Origin: Crocinitomicaceae bacterium
GTDB taxonomy: Bacteria; Bacteroidota; Bacteroidia; Flavobacteriales_D; Sanyastnellaceae
Assembly: GCA_002722795.1 (NCBI GenBank)
Contig: PBMY01000023.1
Span: 1 to 64,000 of the forward strand
Length of the DNA stretch: 64,000 nucleotides
Reading direction: 5' to 3'
Under the pieces are notes generated by a model. It was not told where the DNA came from. It was given only the letters and a program-made list of their open reading frames with translations, and ran no database searches. Below, piece after piece: positions 1 through 8,864 of the stretch. The stretch's first letter is position 1. Each line of letters starts with the position of its first letter. Position numbers and translations under genes: made by a program.

Positions 1-330
1 CTGCTGACGCTGACGCTGACGGAGTTTGTGACGACGTTGACGATTGTGTTGGAGCATTTGACGACTGTGGTGTTTGTAATGGCCCAGGTGCTATTTACGA
101 TTGTGGTTGTTCAGACATTGCTGAAGGCGCATGTGATTGTGATGGCAGTGTTCTTGATGCACTAGGAGTATGTGGAGGTAGTTGTGCTGCTGACGCTGAT
201 GCTGACGGAATTTGTGATGACGTAGACGAATGTGTTGGAGAGTTTGATGATTGTGGAGTATGTAACGGTCCTGGTGCAGTTTACGATTGTGGATGTTCGA
301 ACATTCCAGTTGGAGACTGTGACTGTGAGG
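1..330 (+). repeat. 186-bp tandem repeat inside the coding sequence
   Basis: Bases from 1 and from 187 align at a spacing of exactly 186 bp (62 codons): both begin ctgctgacgctga and continue through the codons for CDDVD, DDCGVCNGPGA and YDCGC. The copies differ mostly at third positions, so the protein repeat is better kept than the DNA. The first copy is cut by the window edge and more copies may lie upstream. Confidence 0.8.
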
Positions 331-1946
331 GTAACTTGCCAGCTGACGGTTACGACTGTGATGGTAATTGTGTAAACGACTCTGACGGTGACGGAGTATG
401 TGATGAGTTCGAGGTAGATGGTTGTACTGATGCTGAGGCTTGTAACTACGACGAAGACGCTACAGAAGAGGACGGAACATGTGAATACCAAGAGCTAACT
501 ACTCTTCCAGGTGCTGTTGAATCTCCATCATGTGGACTATTCTTCAGCGGATACGCAGAAGGATCTTCTAACAATAAGTTCTTAGAGATTTACAACCCAA
601 CTGATTCTGATATCGAACTTGACGGATTTGCATTCCCAAGCGTAAGTAATGCTCCTACTACTCCTGGTCAGTATGAGTATTGGAATATATTCCCAGAAGG
701 AGCATTTGTTGCTGCTGGTGATGTATATGTAATTGCTCACCCATCTGCTGATGAAGTGATACTTGCCGAAGCAGATCACTTCCACCCATACCTATCAAAT
801 GGTGATGATGGATACGCTCTAGTTCAAGGAACTGAGTCTGCTTACACAATACTTGATGCAATTGGTGATTGGAATGGAGATCCTGGACAAGGATGGGATG
901 TTGCAGGTGTGTCTCAAGCCACTAAGGATCACTCATTAATCCGTAAGTCAGATGTAAATAGCGGTAACAGCGGTGATTGGTCTACTTCTGCTGGAACAAA
1001 TGCTGATGATTCAGAGTGGATTGTTTTATCCCAAAACGATTGGACTGGAGTTGGTTATCATGAATTCACTGGTTCTTGTTCAGCTCCTGCTCCAGTTGCA
1101 ACAATTGGAGACTGTGATGTGTTTGAAAATGGTCCAAATGCACTTTGGACTCACGTTTACACTTTAACAACTGCAAGTGATGACAACAGTTCTTCTGCAC
1201 AGTCATTTACTATTAATGTAACATCTTTACCTGTTGGTGGAGCGAATTACAGAATTGTAAAAACAGTTGCAAATGGAAACTGGAACAATGGACCTGCTAT
1301 AGCATTAAACGAGGGTATAAACACTAAGACTGTTCCTGGTGTTGCATTTAACCGTACTGTTAAAGTACAGTTCTCAAGTGGAGACATTGAGTTTGATACA
1401 TTCATTGTTAATGGTGCTGATGTAAATACATGTGCTGTTGCACCAGTTACTGAAGCATACGTCTACGACTGTGACGGAGAATGTATCAATGATGCTGATG
1501 GTGACGGTGTATGTGATGAGCTTGAAATCTCCGGATGTACTGATTACGCAGCTTGTAACTATGACGCATCTTCTACAGATGATAATGGTACTTGTGAATT
1601 CGTTTCATGTGCAGGTTGTATTGACGAAGGTGCTTGTAACTATGACGAAGACGCAATCATTGAAGATGGATCTTGTACTTATGCAGAAGCCAACCAAGAT
1701 TGTGATGGCAACTGCTTGAACGATGAAAACTCTAATGGTATCTGTGATGAAGATGAAGTTTTAGGATGTATGTACGAGGATGCTTGTAACTACAACCCAG
1801 ACGCTAACATGATCGACATGTCATGTGACTTCAGCTGTCTAGGAGTCATCGAGGACGATTGTCCAGGTGACCTTAACGATGATGGTGAGGTTGACGTGAG
1901 TGACCTTCTTGACTTCTTCCAGTTATGGGGTAACATATGTGAGTAA
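1..1946 (+). CDS. Large secreted Cys/Asp-rich repeat protein with lamin-tail domain, 5' end missing
   Basis: The reading frame is open from the window edge (first full codon at 3), so the gene starts upstream; 647 residues are visible. In order: two copies of a 62-residue repeat rich in DADADG and DDCGVCNG motifs (nt 3-330), a DCDGNC/NDSDGDGVCDE unit with GCTDAEACNY, a lamin-tail-like β domain (about nt 530-1080, with FLEIYNPT), a second β domain (nt 1100-1440), three more GCxxxxACNY units, and a C-terminal dockerin-like loop (CPGDLNDDG, nt 1860-1943). The spaced Asp residues suggest calcium binding, as in thrombospondin type 3 repeats; this is inference. No T9SS type A or CHU_C domain is present at the C terminus, so the export and anchoring route is unclear. 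A strong terminator follows. Specific function unknown. Confidence 0.85.
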   Translation, partial: ADADADGVCDDVDDCVGAFDDCGVCNGPGAIYDCGCSDIAEGACDCDGSVLDALGVCGGSCAADADADGICDDVDECVGEFDDCGVCNGPGAVYDCGCSNIPVGDCDCEGNLPADGYDCDGNCVNDSDGDGVCDEFEVDGCTDAEACNYDEDATEEDGTCEYQELTTLPGAVESPSCGLFFSGYAEGSSNNKFLEIYNPTDSDIELDGFAFPSVSNAPTTPGQYEYWNIFPEGAFVAAGDVYVIAHPSADEVILAEADHFHPYLSNGDDGYALVQGTESAYTILDAIGDWNGDPGQGWDVAGVSQATKDHSLIRKSDVNSGNSGDWSTSAGTNADDSEWIVLSQNDWTGVGYHEFTGSCSAPAPVATIGDCDVFENGPNALWTHVYTLTTASDDNSSSAQSFTINVTSLPVGGANYRIVKTVANGNWNNGPAIALNEGINTKTVPGVAFNRTVKVQFSSGDIEFDTFIVNGADVNTCAVAPVTEAYVYDCDGECINDADGDGVCDELEISGCTDYAACNYDASSTDDNGTCEFVSCAGCIDEGACNYDEDAIIEDGSCTYAEANQDCDGNCLNDENSNGICDEDEVLGCMYEDACNYNPDANMIDMSCDFSCLGVIEDDCPGDLNDDGEVDVSDLLDFFQLWGNICE

Positions 1947-1969
1947 AAAACTCCAAATAAATAAAAGAA

Positions 1970-1997
1970 ACGGGCAGCCATTTGGTTGCCCGTTTTT
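1970..1997 (+). terminator. Rho-independent terminator of the repeat-protein gene
   Basis: The arms starting acgggcagcc and ending ggttgcccgt form a ten-pair stem (one G-T) around a four-base loop, followed by a run of T. It begins about 23 bases after the stop codon. Confidence 0.9.
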
Positions 1998-2011
1998 CTT
2001 GCTATAGAATT

Positions 2012-2019
2012 TACCTTTG
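2012..2019 (+). promoter_or_regulatory. Candidate -7 box (TACCTTTG) of the DUF493 gene
   Basis: TACCTTTG is an exact match to the Bacteroidota -7 consensus TAnnTTTG and stands four bases before the ATG at 2024. A box at this distance would start transcription at or next to the start codon, giving a leaderless mRNA. A convincing -33 TTTG at the usual distance is not seen. Confidence 0.45.
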
Positions 2020-2023
2020 CCAC

Positions 2024-2299
2024 ATGTCCAAAGAATCAGATAGAGAGAGGATGCGTAAGCAACTTGATGAAACCCACACTTGGCCGTGTGATTTTATGTT
2101 CAAGTTTATTGTGCCCAAGTGCAATGAGAATGAAGCGGCATTGCGCGCGATTTTTGGCCTAAAAGCGAAGCTAAATTTTAAGGATAGTAAAACTGGAAAA
2201 TACAGATCCTTTACAATTGTTGATAAGGTTGATTCTGCTGATGCGGTTTTTGCCCGTTATGAAGCAGCGGCTATGATTCCGGGAATAATTTCTCTGTAG
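2024..2299 (+). CDS. DUF493 (YbeD-like) small protein
   Basis: 91 residues. The sequence (MSKESDRER at the start, then CDFMFKFIVP and a β-α-β pattern with YRSFTIV) fits the DUF493/YbeD family, small ferredoxin-fold proteins usually near 90 residues; the biochemical role of the family is not settled. The frame is open further upstream into the terminator, but the ATG at 2024 is chosen because family members start there and a promoter box lies just before it. The stop codon ends one base before the stop of argS, so the two genes converge tail to tail with no room for a terminator. Confidence 0.8.
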   Translation: MSKESDRERMRKQLDETHTWPCDFMFKFIVPKCNENEAALRAIFGLKAKLNFKDSKTGKYRSFTIVDKVDSADAVFARYEAAAMIPGIISL

Positions 2300-2300
2300 A

Positions 2301-4070
2301 TTACATACGCTCTGGCATATTTACTCCTAGGAGTGACATGCCAGTTTTAACAGAAGAGCTGCAAAGAGAACAAATGGCAAGTCTAGCCATTCTCAAATCC
2401 TCATTTTCTTCTTTTAAGATTGGATGATCCTGATACCAACTACTGTATGATTTAGTAATCTCGTAACAGAGGTTGGCTAAAATAGAAGGGTCGTATAATC
2501 GAGCTGATTCTTCAATGATATCTGGTAGGGAAAGAGCTGTCATTAAAAGTCTCTTTTCAGTTTGGTCTAGTTCTACACTTGACTCTACAATTAAATATCT
2601 AGCACGCTCTATTCCTGCATTTCTTAATACTGAACGAGAACGAACGTAGTTGAATTGAATGTAAGGTCCTGTGTTTCCAATAAAGTCGATGCTGCCCTTA
2701 GGGTCAAACATCATAGATTTTTTTGGGTCTACTCTTAAAAGGAAATATTTAAGGGCACCGTATCCAACCTGCTTGAATAATTCTGGGCGATCTTCTTCAG
2801 GAATGCTATCTAGTTTACCAGCTTCAATAGCTACTGCCTCAGCAGTTTCTCTCATTTCAGCAAGTATGTCGTCTGCGTCGACAACAGTGCCTTCGCGCGA
2901 CTTCATTTTTCCATCAGGAAGTTCTACCATCCCATAGCTTAAGTGGTGGCAACGTTCTCCTTGCTCAAAACCTAATTTGCCTAGAATTTCAAATAATACT
3001 TTGAAATGATATTCTTGTTCATTTCCTACAGTGTAAACCTGACGGTCAAGACTAGGATAGTCCTCAAATCTCAGAATAGCAGTACCTATGTCTTGTGTAA
3101 TATAAACTGCTGTACCGTCTTTACGTAAAAGTAGTTTTTCGTCAAGCCCTTTGTCAGTTAGGTCAACCCATATAGATCCATCTTCACGCTGACTAAACAC
3201 ACCAGAGGCTAATCCTTTTTCTACTTGGGATTTTCCAATAAGGTAAGTGTCAGATTCGTAATATAGCTTGTCAAAATCGACACCCATTTCTTTATATGTA
3301 GATTCAAAACCAGCGTAAACCCATCCATTCATTTGGTCCCAAAGTGCGCGTACTTCTTCGTCGCCACTTTCCCACTTGTGTAGGATTTCTCTAGCTTCGA
3401 GTAGTATAGGGGCATCATCTTCTCCGTGCTCAACTACCTCAGCTTTATATGCCTTGTCAAAAGCAACGTAGTATTTACCAACGAGTTTGTCGCCCTTGAG
3501 ACCTGATGATTCAGGTGTTTCTCCCTTTCCGAATTTTAACCAAGCAACCATCGATTTGCAGATGTGAATACCTCTGTCGTTGATGATTTGGACTTTTACA
3601 ACATCATGACCTGCAGCTTTAAGAATCTCCGAGACGCTGTATCCAAGGAAATTGTTCCTTAAATGTCCCAAGTGAAGCGGCTTATTAGTATTGGGAGATG
3701 AATATTCCACCATTACTTGAGGCTTAGATTTTGCGGGCTGAAGTCCAAATAAACCTCCAGCGGAAACTGCTTCGTTAAGCTCTGATATCCAATAAGAGTC
3801 GCTAATGCTTAGATTTAGAAAACCTTTTACAATTTGGAAAGAAGTAATTTCTTCTAAGTTTGCAACTAGATATTCCCCAATTGTCTTACCAGTGTCTTCT
3901 GGGTTTTTTTTAGATAGACGAGTGAAAGGAAAAACTATTACAGTTCTTTCGCCTTCAAATTCAGGTCGAGTAAGTTGTATACTTACCTGTGATGGGTCAG
4001 GGGAAGCACCAAAAAGCTCAGTGCATCCTGATAAAACCGCGTCGCTTAATATTTGGTCTATTCTTAGCAT
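2301..4070 (-). CDS. argS: Arginyl-tRNA synthetase
   Basis: Charges tRNA-Arg with arginine in the cytoplasm. 589 residues, the normal class I length. The N-terminal ~110 residues form the Add-1 (tRNA D-loop) domain. The HIGH motif appears as HLGHLRN near residue 135 after SSPNTNKPLHLGH. The second signature (KMSKS position) is GKMKSREGT, a frequent ArgS variant. The C-terminal helical DALR domain follows NTGPYIQFNYVRSRS. The start ATG lies inside the 3' end of the CtlX-like gene (7-base overlap), so argS is probably translated from the same message as two arginine-modifying enzymes. Identification is firm. Confidence 0.97.
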   Translation of the reverse strand: MLRIDQILSDAVLSGCTELFGASPDPSQVSIQLTRPEFEGERTVIVFPFTRLSKKNPEDTGKTIGEYLVANLEEITSFQIVKGFLNLSISDSYWISELNEAVSAGGLFGLQPAKSKPQVMVEYSSPNTNKPLHLGHLRNNFLGYSVSEILKAAGHDVVKVQIINDRGIHICKSMVAWLKFGKGETPESSGLKGDKLVGKYYVAFDKAYKAEVVEHGEDDAPILLEAREILHKWESGDEEVRALWDQMNGWVYAGFESTYKEMGVDFDKLYYESDTYLIGKSQVEKGLASGVFSQREDGSIWVDLTDKGLDEKLLLRKDGTAVYITQDIGTAILRFEDYPSLDRQVYTVGNEQEYHFKVLFEILGKLGFEQGERCHHLSYGMVELPDGKMKSREGTVVDADDILAEMRETAEAVAIEAGKLDSIPEEDRPELFKQVGYGALKYFLLRVDPKKSMMFDPKGSIDFIGNTGPYIQFNYVRSRSVLRNAGIERARYLIVESSVELDQTEKRLLMTALSLPDIIEESARLYDPSILANLCYEITKSYSSWYQDHPILKEENEDLRMARLAICSLCSSSVKTGMSLLGVNMPERM

Positions 4071-5002
4071 TTGGGTAGGTGAATTTCAGCCATCATACAT
4101 CTTGCTGAGCCACCTCCGCAAGCTTCAATAAAGTCAAGAGTCACATGTACAAGTTTACCATATTTTTCTAGAATATCCTTTTGATCTGAGTTTAATGAAT
4201 TAAATGCGGAAGAACTCATTACGATTATAGGATTTTCGTCAGTTGTAGAGCCAACTTCAAGCATATTACCTGCAAAATGCGCGATTTGATCTTCACTTAA
4301 CGCTATAACTTCTAATCCATCCTCTTCTAGGGAATTTTTAAGTAAAGCCTTGTCTTCAGGATGGTCAATACTGTCTAGACAAACAGTAGCCCAGCCAGTA
4401 CCAATACACATCATAACATTGGTATGGTATATTTGCTCACGAGAATCTCCTACGCTTTGCATTGATTCAAATACAATACCCTCGTAGTTCATAGCCTCGC
4501 AGAATTTCTCAAAAGCAACCTTGTCAGTTCTTGGACTCAACGTAGCGTAAGCTTTTTTATTGATTCTGTCTAATACTATGCTTCCGGTTCCCTCTAAATA
4601 GACATTATGATCTTCAAATTCAGTAAAATCCACAACTTCGTTTATTTGAAAATTATATACGTGCTGAAGGTCAACTATAATATCTTCACGACGTTCCTCT
4701 CTACGGTTTGGGGCGTACATTGGGTAGAGGCCAACGCGTGAGTCAGAGTGGAAGCTAATCCAATTATTTGGAAAGAGGCAATCTGGTGTATCAGTCTCAG
4801 GATTGTCTTCGAATACTATTACATTTACTCCCTTTGAGCGCAATGTGTCTACCATTTGGTCAAACTCCTCAATCGCCTTGTCCATTATATCTTCAGGGCT
4901 GTTGTTTAATACCTTTTGGTAATAGTTGTTACTAGCAGTTTCTTCATTCATTCTGAATGCTGCTGGTCTAATCATTAGAATATTTGAAGTATTCTGAGAC
5001 AT
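4064..5002 (-). CDS. ctlX: CtlX-like citrulline/arginine hydrolase (guanidino-modifying fold)
   Basis: 312 residues with the pentein fold signatures of the arginine deiminase/DDAH superfamily: FPNNWIS and HSD near the N terminus, a central GTGSIVLDR segment, an N-H pair (YHTNVMM), and the nucleophile in GGGSARCMMAE (Cys302). This pattern matches the family annotated as citrulline utilisation hydrolase CtlX; the substrate in this organism is inferred. Translation could start at an upstream ATG (5035), but MSQNTSN at 5002 is preferred because it sits two bases after the stop of the upstream gene. It overlaps the argS start and follows a second pentein-fold enzyme, which points to arginine or citrulline turnover in one operon. 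Confidence 0.82.
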   Translation of the reverse strand: MSQNTSNILMIRPAAFRMNEETASNNYYQKVLNNSPEDIMDKAIEEFDQMVDTLRSKGVNVIVFEDNPETDTPDCLFPNNWISFHSDSRVGLYPMYAPNRREERREDIIVDLQHVYNFQINEVVDFTEFEDHNVYLEGTGSIVLDRINKKAYATLSPRTDKVAFEKFCEAMNYEGIVFESMQSVGDSREQIYHTNVMMCIGTGWATVCLDSIDHPEDKALLKNSLEEDGLEVIALSEDQIAHFAGNMLEVGSTTDENPIIVMSSSAFNSLNSDQKDILEKYGKLVHVTLDFIEACGGGSARCMMAEIHLPKC

Positions 5003-5004
5003 GT

Positions 5005-5922
5005 TTATGATCTTAAAATTGGAAGGGTTACACAACGAAGTAGACCCTCCATTTTAGAGGTTTCATTCATGGGGATTTCTATTACGCGATAACCCCATTC
5101 GCGTAGTTGGGCGTTGACCCTATTGAATCCCTCGCCGCTAATTATAGTGGCAGGGCTAATGCTGAATAGATTGCAGTGCATGTGATACATTGATTCTGAG
5201 TCGACTTCAATAATTTTGCCTGCGTAGTATTCCCTTATCCACTCTCTGTCTGCTTCGTTTTTCATTCCTTCAGGGTGGAAAATTGCGTGGCCCAAACCTA
5301 GTGGGCTTAAGCAGCAGTCTAAATGTAGAGCGTTGAGTCGAGGGTCAGTATCTGATTTTGAAAGTGCAAATGCGCGTAAAGTGTGGTTAGGAAACTTCTC
5401 TTTAAGCCAAACCACAGCTGCTTCGTTTGTCCTTGCTGTCTTGAAAACGTCAAAATCCTTGGCATCCCCAATTCCAACCCAAATCTCATCATCCATAGGC
5501 ATCACATCCCCGCCCTCAACTCTTACACCTTTAGGTGGAGTCAAAATATCGCTAGAATTTATCCTAGAAAACAGTGGAGAAATCCCATTCCATTCAGGAG
5601 CTCTATCATCAATCATGGATGTGCGTACTAGTTTATCAGTAATTACAACCCCTACGTCACGAGTAAACACTTGGTTTAAACCATCAACATTTTGGGGCCT
5701 ATATACTATTATCCCTTCGTTTTCCAATACCTTTACTAAGCCATCTAATTCTCTCTTTACGTTTTCTTCAATAGGGTAGGTACCTGCTAGAATGTGTTCT
5801 CTTGATTTAGGATCAATAGCCTCTTCAGGAGTAGGGATATCACCCCAAGAGTCAGCTATTCCTACAATTACAGACTTAAGATGAGAGTTTTCGTTATGTA
5901 CGTTACAAGTAGTAATTGACAT
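5005..5922 (-). CDS. Dimethylarginine dimethylaminohydrolase/amidinotransferase-like enzyme
   Basis: 305 residues of the guanidino-group-modifying (pentein) superfamily. Visible signatures are TRDVGVVI, VEGGDVM (substrate Glu/Asp), the HLDCCLSPL block with the catalytic His, and the C-terminal nucleophile in LLRCVTLP (Cys297). Such enzymes hydrolyse or transfer the guanidino group of arginine or methylated arginine; whether this one is a DDAH, an amidinotransferase or something else cannot be told from sequence alone. Its ATG overlaps the lipoprotein stop by one base and its stop is two bases before the CtlX-like start, so all three are probably co-transcribed. Confidence 0.8.
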   Translation of the reverse strand: MSITTCNVHNENSHLKSVIVGIADSWGDIPTPEEAIDPKSREHILAGTYPIEENVKRELDGLVKVLENEGIIVYRPQNVDGLNQVFTRDVGVVITDKLVRTSMIDDRAPEWNGISPLFSRINSSDILTPPKGVRVEGGDVMPMDDEIWVGIGDAKDFDVFKTARTNEAAVVWLKEKFPNHTLRAFALSKSDTDPRLNALHLDCCLSPLGLGHAIFHPEGMKNEADREWIREYYAGKIIEVDSESMYHMHCNLFSISPATIISGEGFNRVNAQLREWGYRVIEIPMNETSKMEGLLRCVTLPILRS

Positions 5923-6668
5923 TATTTGAGTGCTTCTCTTTTGTCTCTAAGAAGATTTAGTCTTGTATCTCTCAACATGATTGTATCCATACTGTTTTGC
6001 CTACCCTGATCTTCAGAGAGGAATGTGAATTCGTATTTATCAAGTGGAGTGTATACAAATAGTCCCTTCTTGTCATAAACAACAATGCTTCGGATGGGTC
6101 TTTCATCTATAAATTCAATGTCAGCCTTTGGCATTTGTCTTTTTAGAGCTTCAATTAATCTCATAGGATCTGAAGGATATTTCTCGCTAAACTCAGTTTT
6201 GAATTTTAGGTCAAAACCGATGAGGGCTACTTTTTGGTCCTCTTCAACAATCCAATCACTAGCATAATTAATATCTACAGTTTCAAAGATGTTCCTATAC
6301 CCCATATTCCACCACTTAATTGTTGTGTTAACAAAGGAGTTTTTCATTGTGTCCTCGTCAAAAAGGGAAGGGTAGTATTCAAAATGCTTAACATAATCCG
6401 TAGAATCTCCAGTTTGCTGAAGGTAGAAATAGTTGTAAATATGATACTTAACTGTATCAAGCTCAACTGCATCCATAGAGGAAATCAACTCCTCTTCAAT
6501 TATGTTTACTGTTAGAGGGTTTATAGACCAATCAAATCCTGAAGAATCAGTTGGCGTATAATTGTTTGAGGTCTTCTCCACTGCATTTTGGTTAGTTTGA
6601 TTTGCATCACAACTAGCAAAAGCTAATGCTGCGGTTATCAAAAAGAAAATTGAAAAGCGAATCTTCAT
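5922..6668 (-). CDS. Lipoprotein of unknown function
   Basis: 248 residues. A signal peptide (MKIRFSIFFLITAALAF) ends in a lipobox-like ASC, predicting a lipid-anchored periplasmic or outer-membrane protein. The mature part has no family I recognise; it is acidic and mixed α/β (IIEEEL, KWWNMGYRNIFE, RPIRSIVVYDKKG). It heads the run ending in argS and shares a one-base stop/start overlap with the DDAH-like gene. A -7-like box sits four bases before its ATG, so it may have its own promoter separate from the upstream oxygenase. Confidence 0.75.
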   Translation of the reverse strand: MKIRFSIFFLITAALAFASCDANQTNQNAVEKTSNNYTPTDSSGFDWSINPLTVNIIEEELISSMDAVELDTVKYHIYNYFYLQQTGDSTDYVKHFEYYPSLFDEDTMKNSFVNTTIKWWNMGYRNIFETVDINYASDWIVEEDQKVALIGFDLKFKTEFSEKYPSDPMRLIEALKRQMPKADIEFIDERPIRSIVVYDKKGLFVYTPLDKYEFTFLSEDQGRQNSMDTIMLRDTRLNLLRDKREALK

Positions 6669-6672
6669 GTCG

Positions 6673-6680
6673 CGAAGATA
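6673..6680 (-). promoter_or_regulatory. Candidate -7 box (TATCTTCG) of the lipoprotein-CtlX-argS operon
   Basis: Read on the minus strand the bases are TATCTTCG, seven of eight to TAnnTTTG, four bases before the ATG at 6668. The position repeats that of several other genes in this window. No clear -33 element. Confidence 0.35.
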
Positions 6681-6690
6681 CGCAGACAGC

Positions 6691-7671
6691 CTATTTGTCG
6701 TCCTTTTTTAGGCCAATTTCAGCAAGCCTTTCATGTAGATATTCACCAGCTGTAATTGGCGGCTCCTTGGGGTTTTCTCCAGCAGGTACACACTGAGGAA
6801 GAGCATCTAATTTCATGTGTGGTTGCGGGTGGCAGAAAAAAGGAATGCTAAAGCGTGGAGTATGCCAAAGCTCTCTAGGAGGATTTACAACTCTATGAGT
6901 GGTAGACTTCAACTGATGATTTGTCAGCCTTTGAAGCATATCGCCACAATTCATTACTATGTGTTCAGAATTCGCAGTCACTTTATTCCAATTTCCATCT
7001 ATCCCCATCACTTCTAATCCTGAAGCAGACGCTCCAATTAATAAAGTTATGAGGTTTATGTCCTCATGCTCAGCAGATCTAACTGCTGAATCCGGTTCAG
7101 ATGTAATAGGAGGGTAGTGAATTGCTCTTAAAATACTATTTCCACCCTTTGTTTTAGTCGTGAAATAATCTAGAGGTAATTCTAGATGCATTGCTATTGC
7201 TTCTAAAACAATTAATCCAACTGATTCTAAATTTTGGTAAAGCTCGTTTGATTTTTCTGAAAAGTCAGGGAGTTCTGCTACTTTCACATTTGGCGGATAA
7301 TGCTCTAAGTCAGCGTTTTCAGGAATATTGGTTTGACCAACTTGCCAAAACTCCTTCAGGTCTGCACTGTCATTTCCTTTGGCATGCTCTTGGCCAAACT
7401 TAACAAATCCCCTCTGATTATTTGTTTCAGGGTTGCTGTAACTCAGCTTTTGTTCCCTTGAAAGTGAAAAGAACTTTTTCACTCTGTCATACATACTCGC
7501 TATCAATTCGTCAGACACGCCGTGTCCACTAATTGCTGCAAAACCAACTTGCCTGTAAGCTGCTCCAAGTTCTGCTGCAAATGCTTTTTTATCCTCTGTG
7601 CTTCCTTGAGTATACCTTCTTAAGTCAAGTGTTGGTATTCCTGCTTCAAGATTGAATTTGATAGAATCCAT
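6691..7671 (-). CDS. 2-oxoglutarate/Fe(II)-dependent oxygenase, isopenicillin N synthase family
   Basis: 326 residues, typical for the family. The N-terminal DIOX_N part contains VGFAAISGHGV. The jelly-roll iron site is complete: His202-x-Asp204 (EHEDINL) and His259 (STTHRV); Arg273-x-Ser275 (PRFSIPF) would bind 2-oxoglutarate. Proteins like this are widespread in bacteria and oxidise small molecules; the substrate is unknown. It ends 22 bases before the lipoprotein gene and starts just downstream of the broken glycosyltransferase, on the same strand. Confidence 0.88.
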   Translation of the reverse strand: MDSIKFNLEAGIPTLDLRRYTQGSTEDKKAFAAELGAAYRQVGFAAISGHGVSDELIASMYDRVKKFFSLSREQKLSYSNPETNNQRGFVKFGQEHAKGNDSADLKEFWQVGQTNIPENADLEHYPPNVKVAELPDFSEKSNELYQNLESVGLIVLEAIAMHLELPLDYFTTKTKGGNSILRAIHYPPITSEPDSAVRSAEHEDINLITLLIGASASGLEVMGIDGNWNKVTANSEHIVMNCGDMLQRLTNHQLKSTTHRVVNPPRELWHTPRFSIPFFCHPQPHMKLDALPQCVPAGENPKEPPITAGEYLHERLAEIGLKKDDK

Positions 7672-7698
7672 GCTGCAATATATGAAATCGATAAATAG

Positions 7699-8864
7699 CT
7701 ATCCAAAATTTTTGATAAACGCTATTAAGTCACTGAAAACTAGTTTCGTGTCAAAATTTTTACTAGCATGCGTAAATCCGTTTTGGGCAATTCTAGAGGC
7801 TTTGTTAGGGTCTGACAGGAGGTCTAGTATTGAGCGGGCAAACTCTTTTGAAGTGTTTGCTATCATTGCGTTTTTGTTGTGTTCTAAGCCTAAAGAGCAA
7901 AGACCGAGTTCTGTCCCCACAATCGGTAATCCACTAGCCATCGCCTCAACTGCCTTAATTCTCATCCCTGAGCCACTTAAACCGGCACAGTCACAATCCC
8001 CGGTCTGTCTAGAAAATCCGTTGCAGATTGGACTTCGCCCAAAACCTCAACCCCCATTTTCTGATCCGATCTGAATTGCGGCGGCATATTTCGGCCTGCA
8101 ATAACAATCCTAGCCTCTGATAACTCAGCTCTCACTAAAGGCCAAACCTCACCCAACATCCACTTAACTCCTTCAATATTAGGTAACCAATCCATTGAGC
8201 CCAAATGAAAAACATGATCAAATGTCTTTTGTGGTTTGGGTTCTAGAAATTCCATAGAAAAAGGATGAATGTGAACCCTAGAAGCACCTATTTTCTCAAA
8301 CCACCTCGAATCATCTTCGGTAATAGCCACAACTCCATCCACAAGTAAAGCTACACTAATTTCAAATGATTCTAATTGCCTAGCTAACCTTTTAAAATAC
8401 CAAGATTTTATAGGATTTATATACTTTCTAGTCAGATCATGCCAAATCTTGTGTTCAATATTATGAGCTCTTAATATGATTTGGGCTGTAGAGTGTTTGC
8501 GTATCAAATCAACATAACTACATGCATATATAGACTCCAAAATCACGGCATCAAACTCTTCGGTATCTAAAGTCTCAGTAATTGTGTTTGCGACAGAATC
8601 ATGATTAAACCGATTCACATTGTAGCTCTTGTTAGAAAGTAAGTTTAAGAGCGCAGTAATTGGATTTAGTGCAGTTGAAATCTTCACACACTGGTAATCA
8701 CCAAAATTTACTCCTTCAATGTGAGGGTGTTTTTCAGTTGCCATTGCTAAGACTTTAACATAATGTCCTTGTGATCGCAATCCAAAAGTCATGGCATCCA
8801 TAGCGATACACCCCCCGTCAACTATAGGTCTTGGTGGTTTGGGACAAATCTGCAATAACCTCAT
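7699..8864 (-). pseudogene. Family GT4-like glycosyltransferase interrupted by a -1 frameshift
   Basis: Two adjacent frames form one protein. Codons 8864-7977 give an N-terminal Rossmann domain (LLQICPKPP, RAHNIEHKIW, FHLGSMDWLPNIEGV) and stop at VTVPV. The next frame continues LSGSGMRIKAVEAMASGLPIV, the nucleotide-sugar-binding block expected directly after VPV in this family, and runs to 7699. Joining them needs one extra base near 7976, so one T appears deleted. The combined length, about 388 residues, is normal. Either this is a genuine recent mutation, a phase-variable site or an assembly error; the short run of T at the junction is not a convincing programmed-slippage heptamer. The ATG overlaps the permease stop by four bases (ATGA). 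Confidence 0.8.

Noticed and set aside
162-491. Minus-strand open frame rich in Thr, Val and Ser opposite the first repeat gene
   Set aside because: It is the antisense shadow of the Asp/Cys-rich repeat; composition follows from reading GAC/TGT-type codons backwards. Similar shadows occur opposite 34150-34446 and 12461-12646.
1982-2023. Longer N terminus for the DUF493 gene
   Set aside because: It would be translated from within the terminator hairpin of the previous gene and adds residues absent from the family.
2880-2915. Missing KMSKS motif in ArgS as a sign of inactivation
   Set aside because: The site reads GKMKSREGT, a common working variant in bacterial ArgS enzymes.
7970-7985. Programmed -1 frameshift in the glycosyltransferase
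   Set aside because: The junction GGTTTAA lacks a good X-XXY-YYZ slippery heptamer and no stimulating hairpin is evident, so a simple base deletion is more likely.
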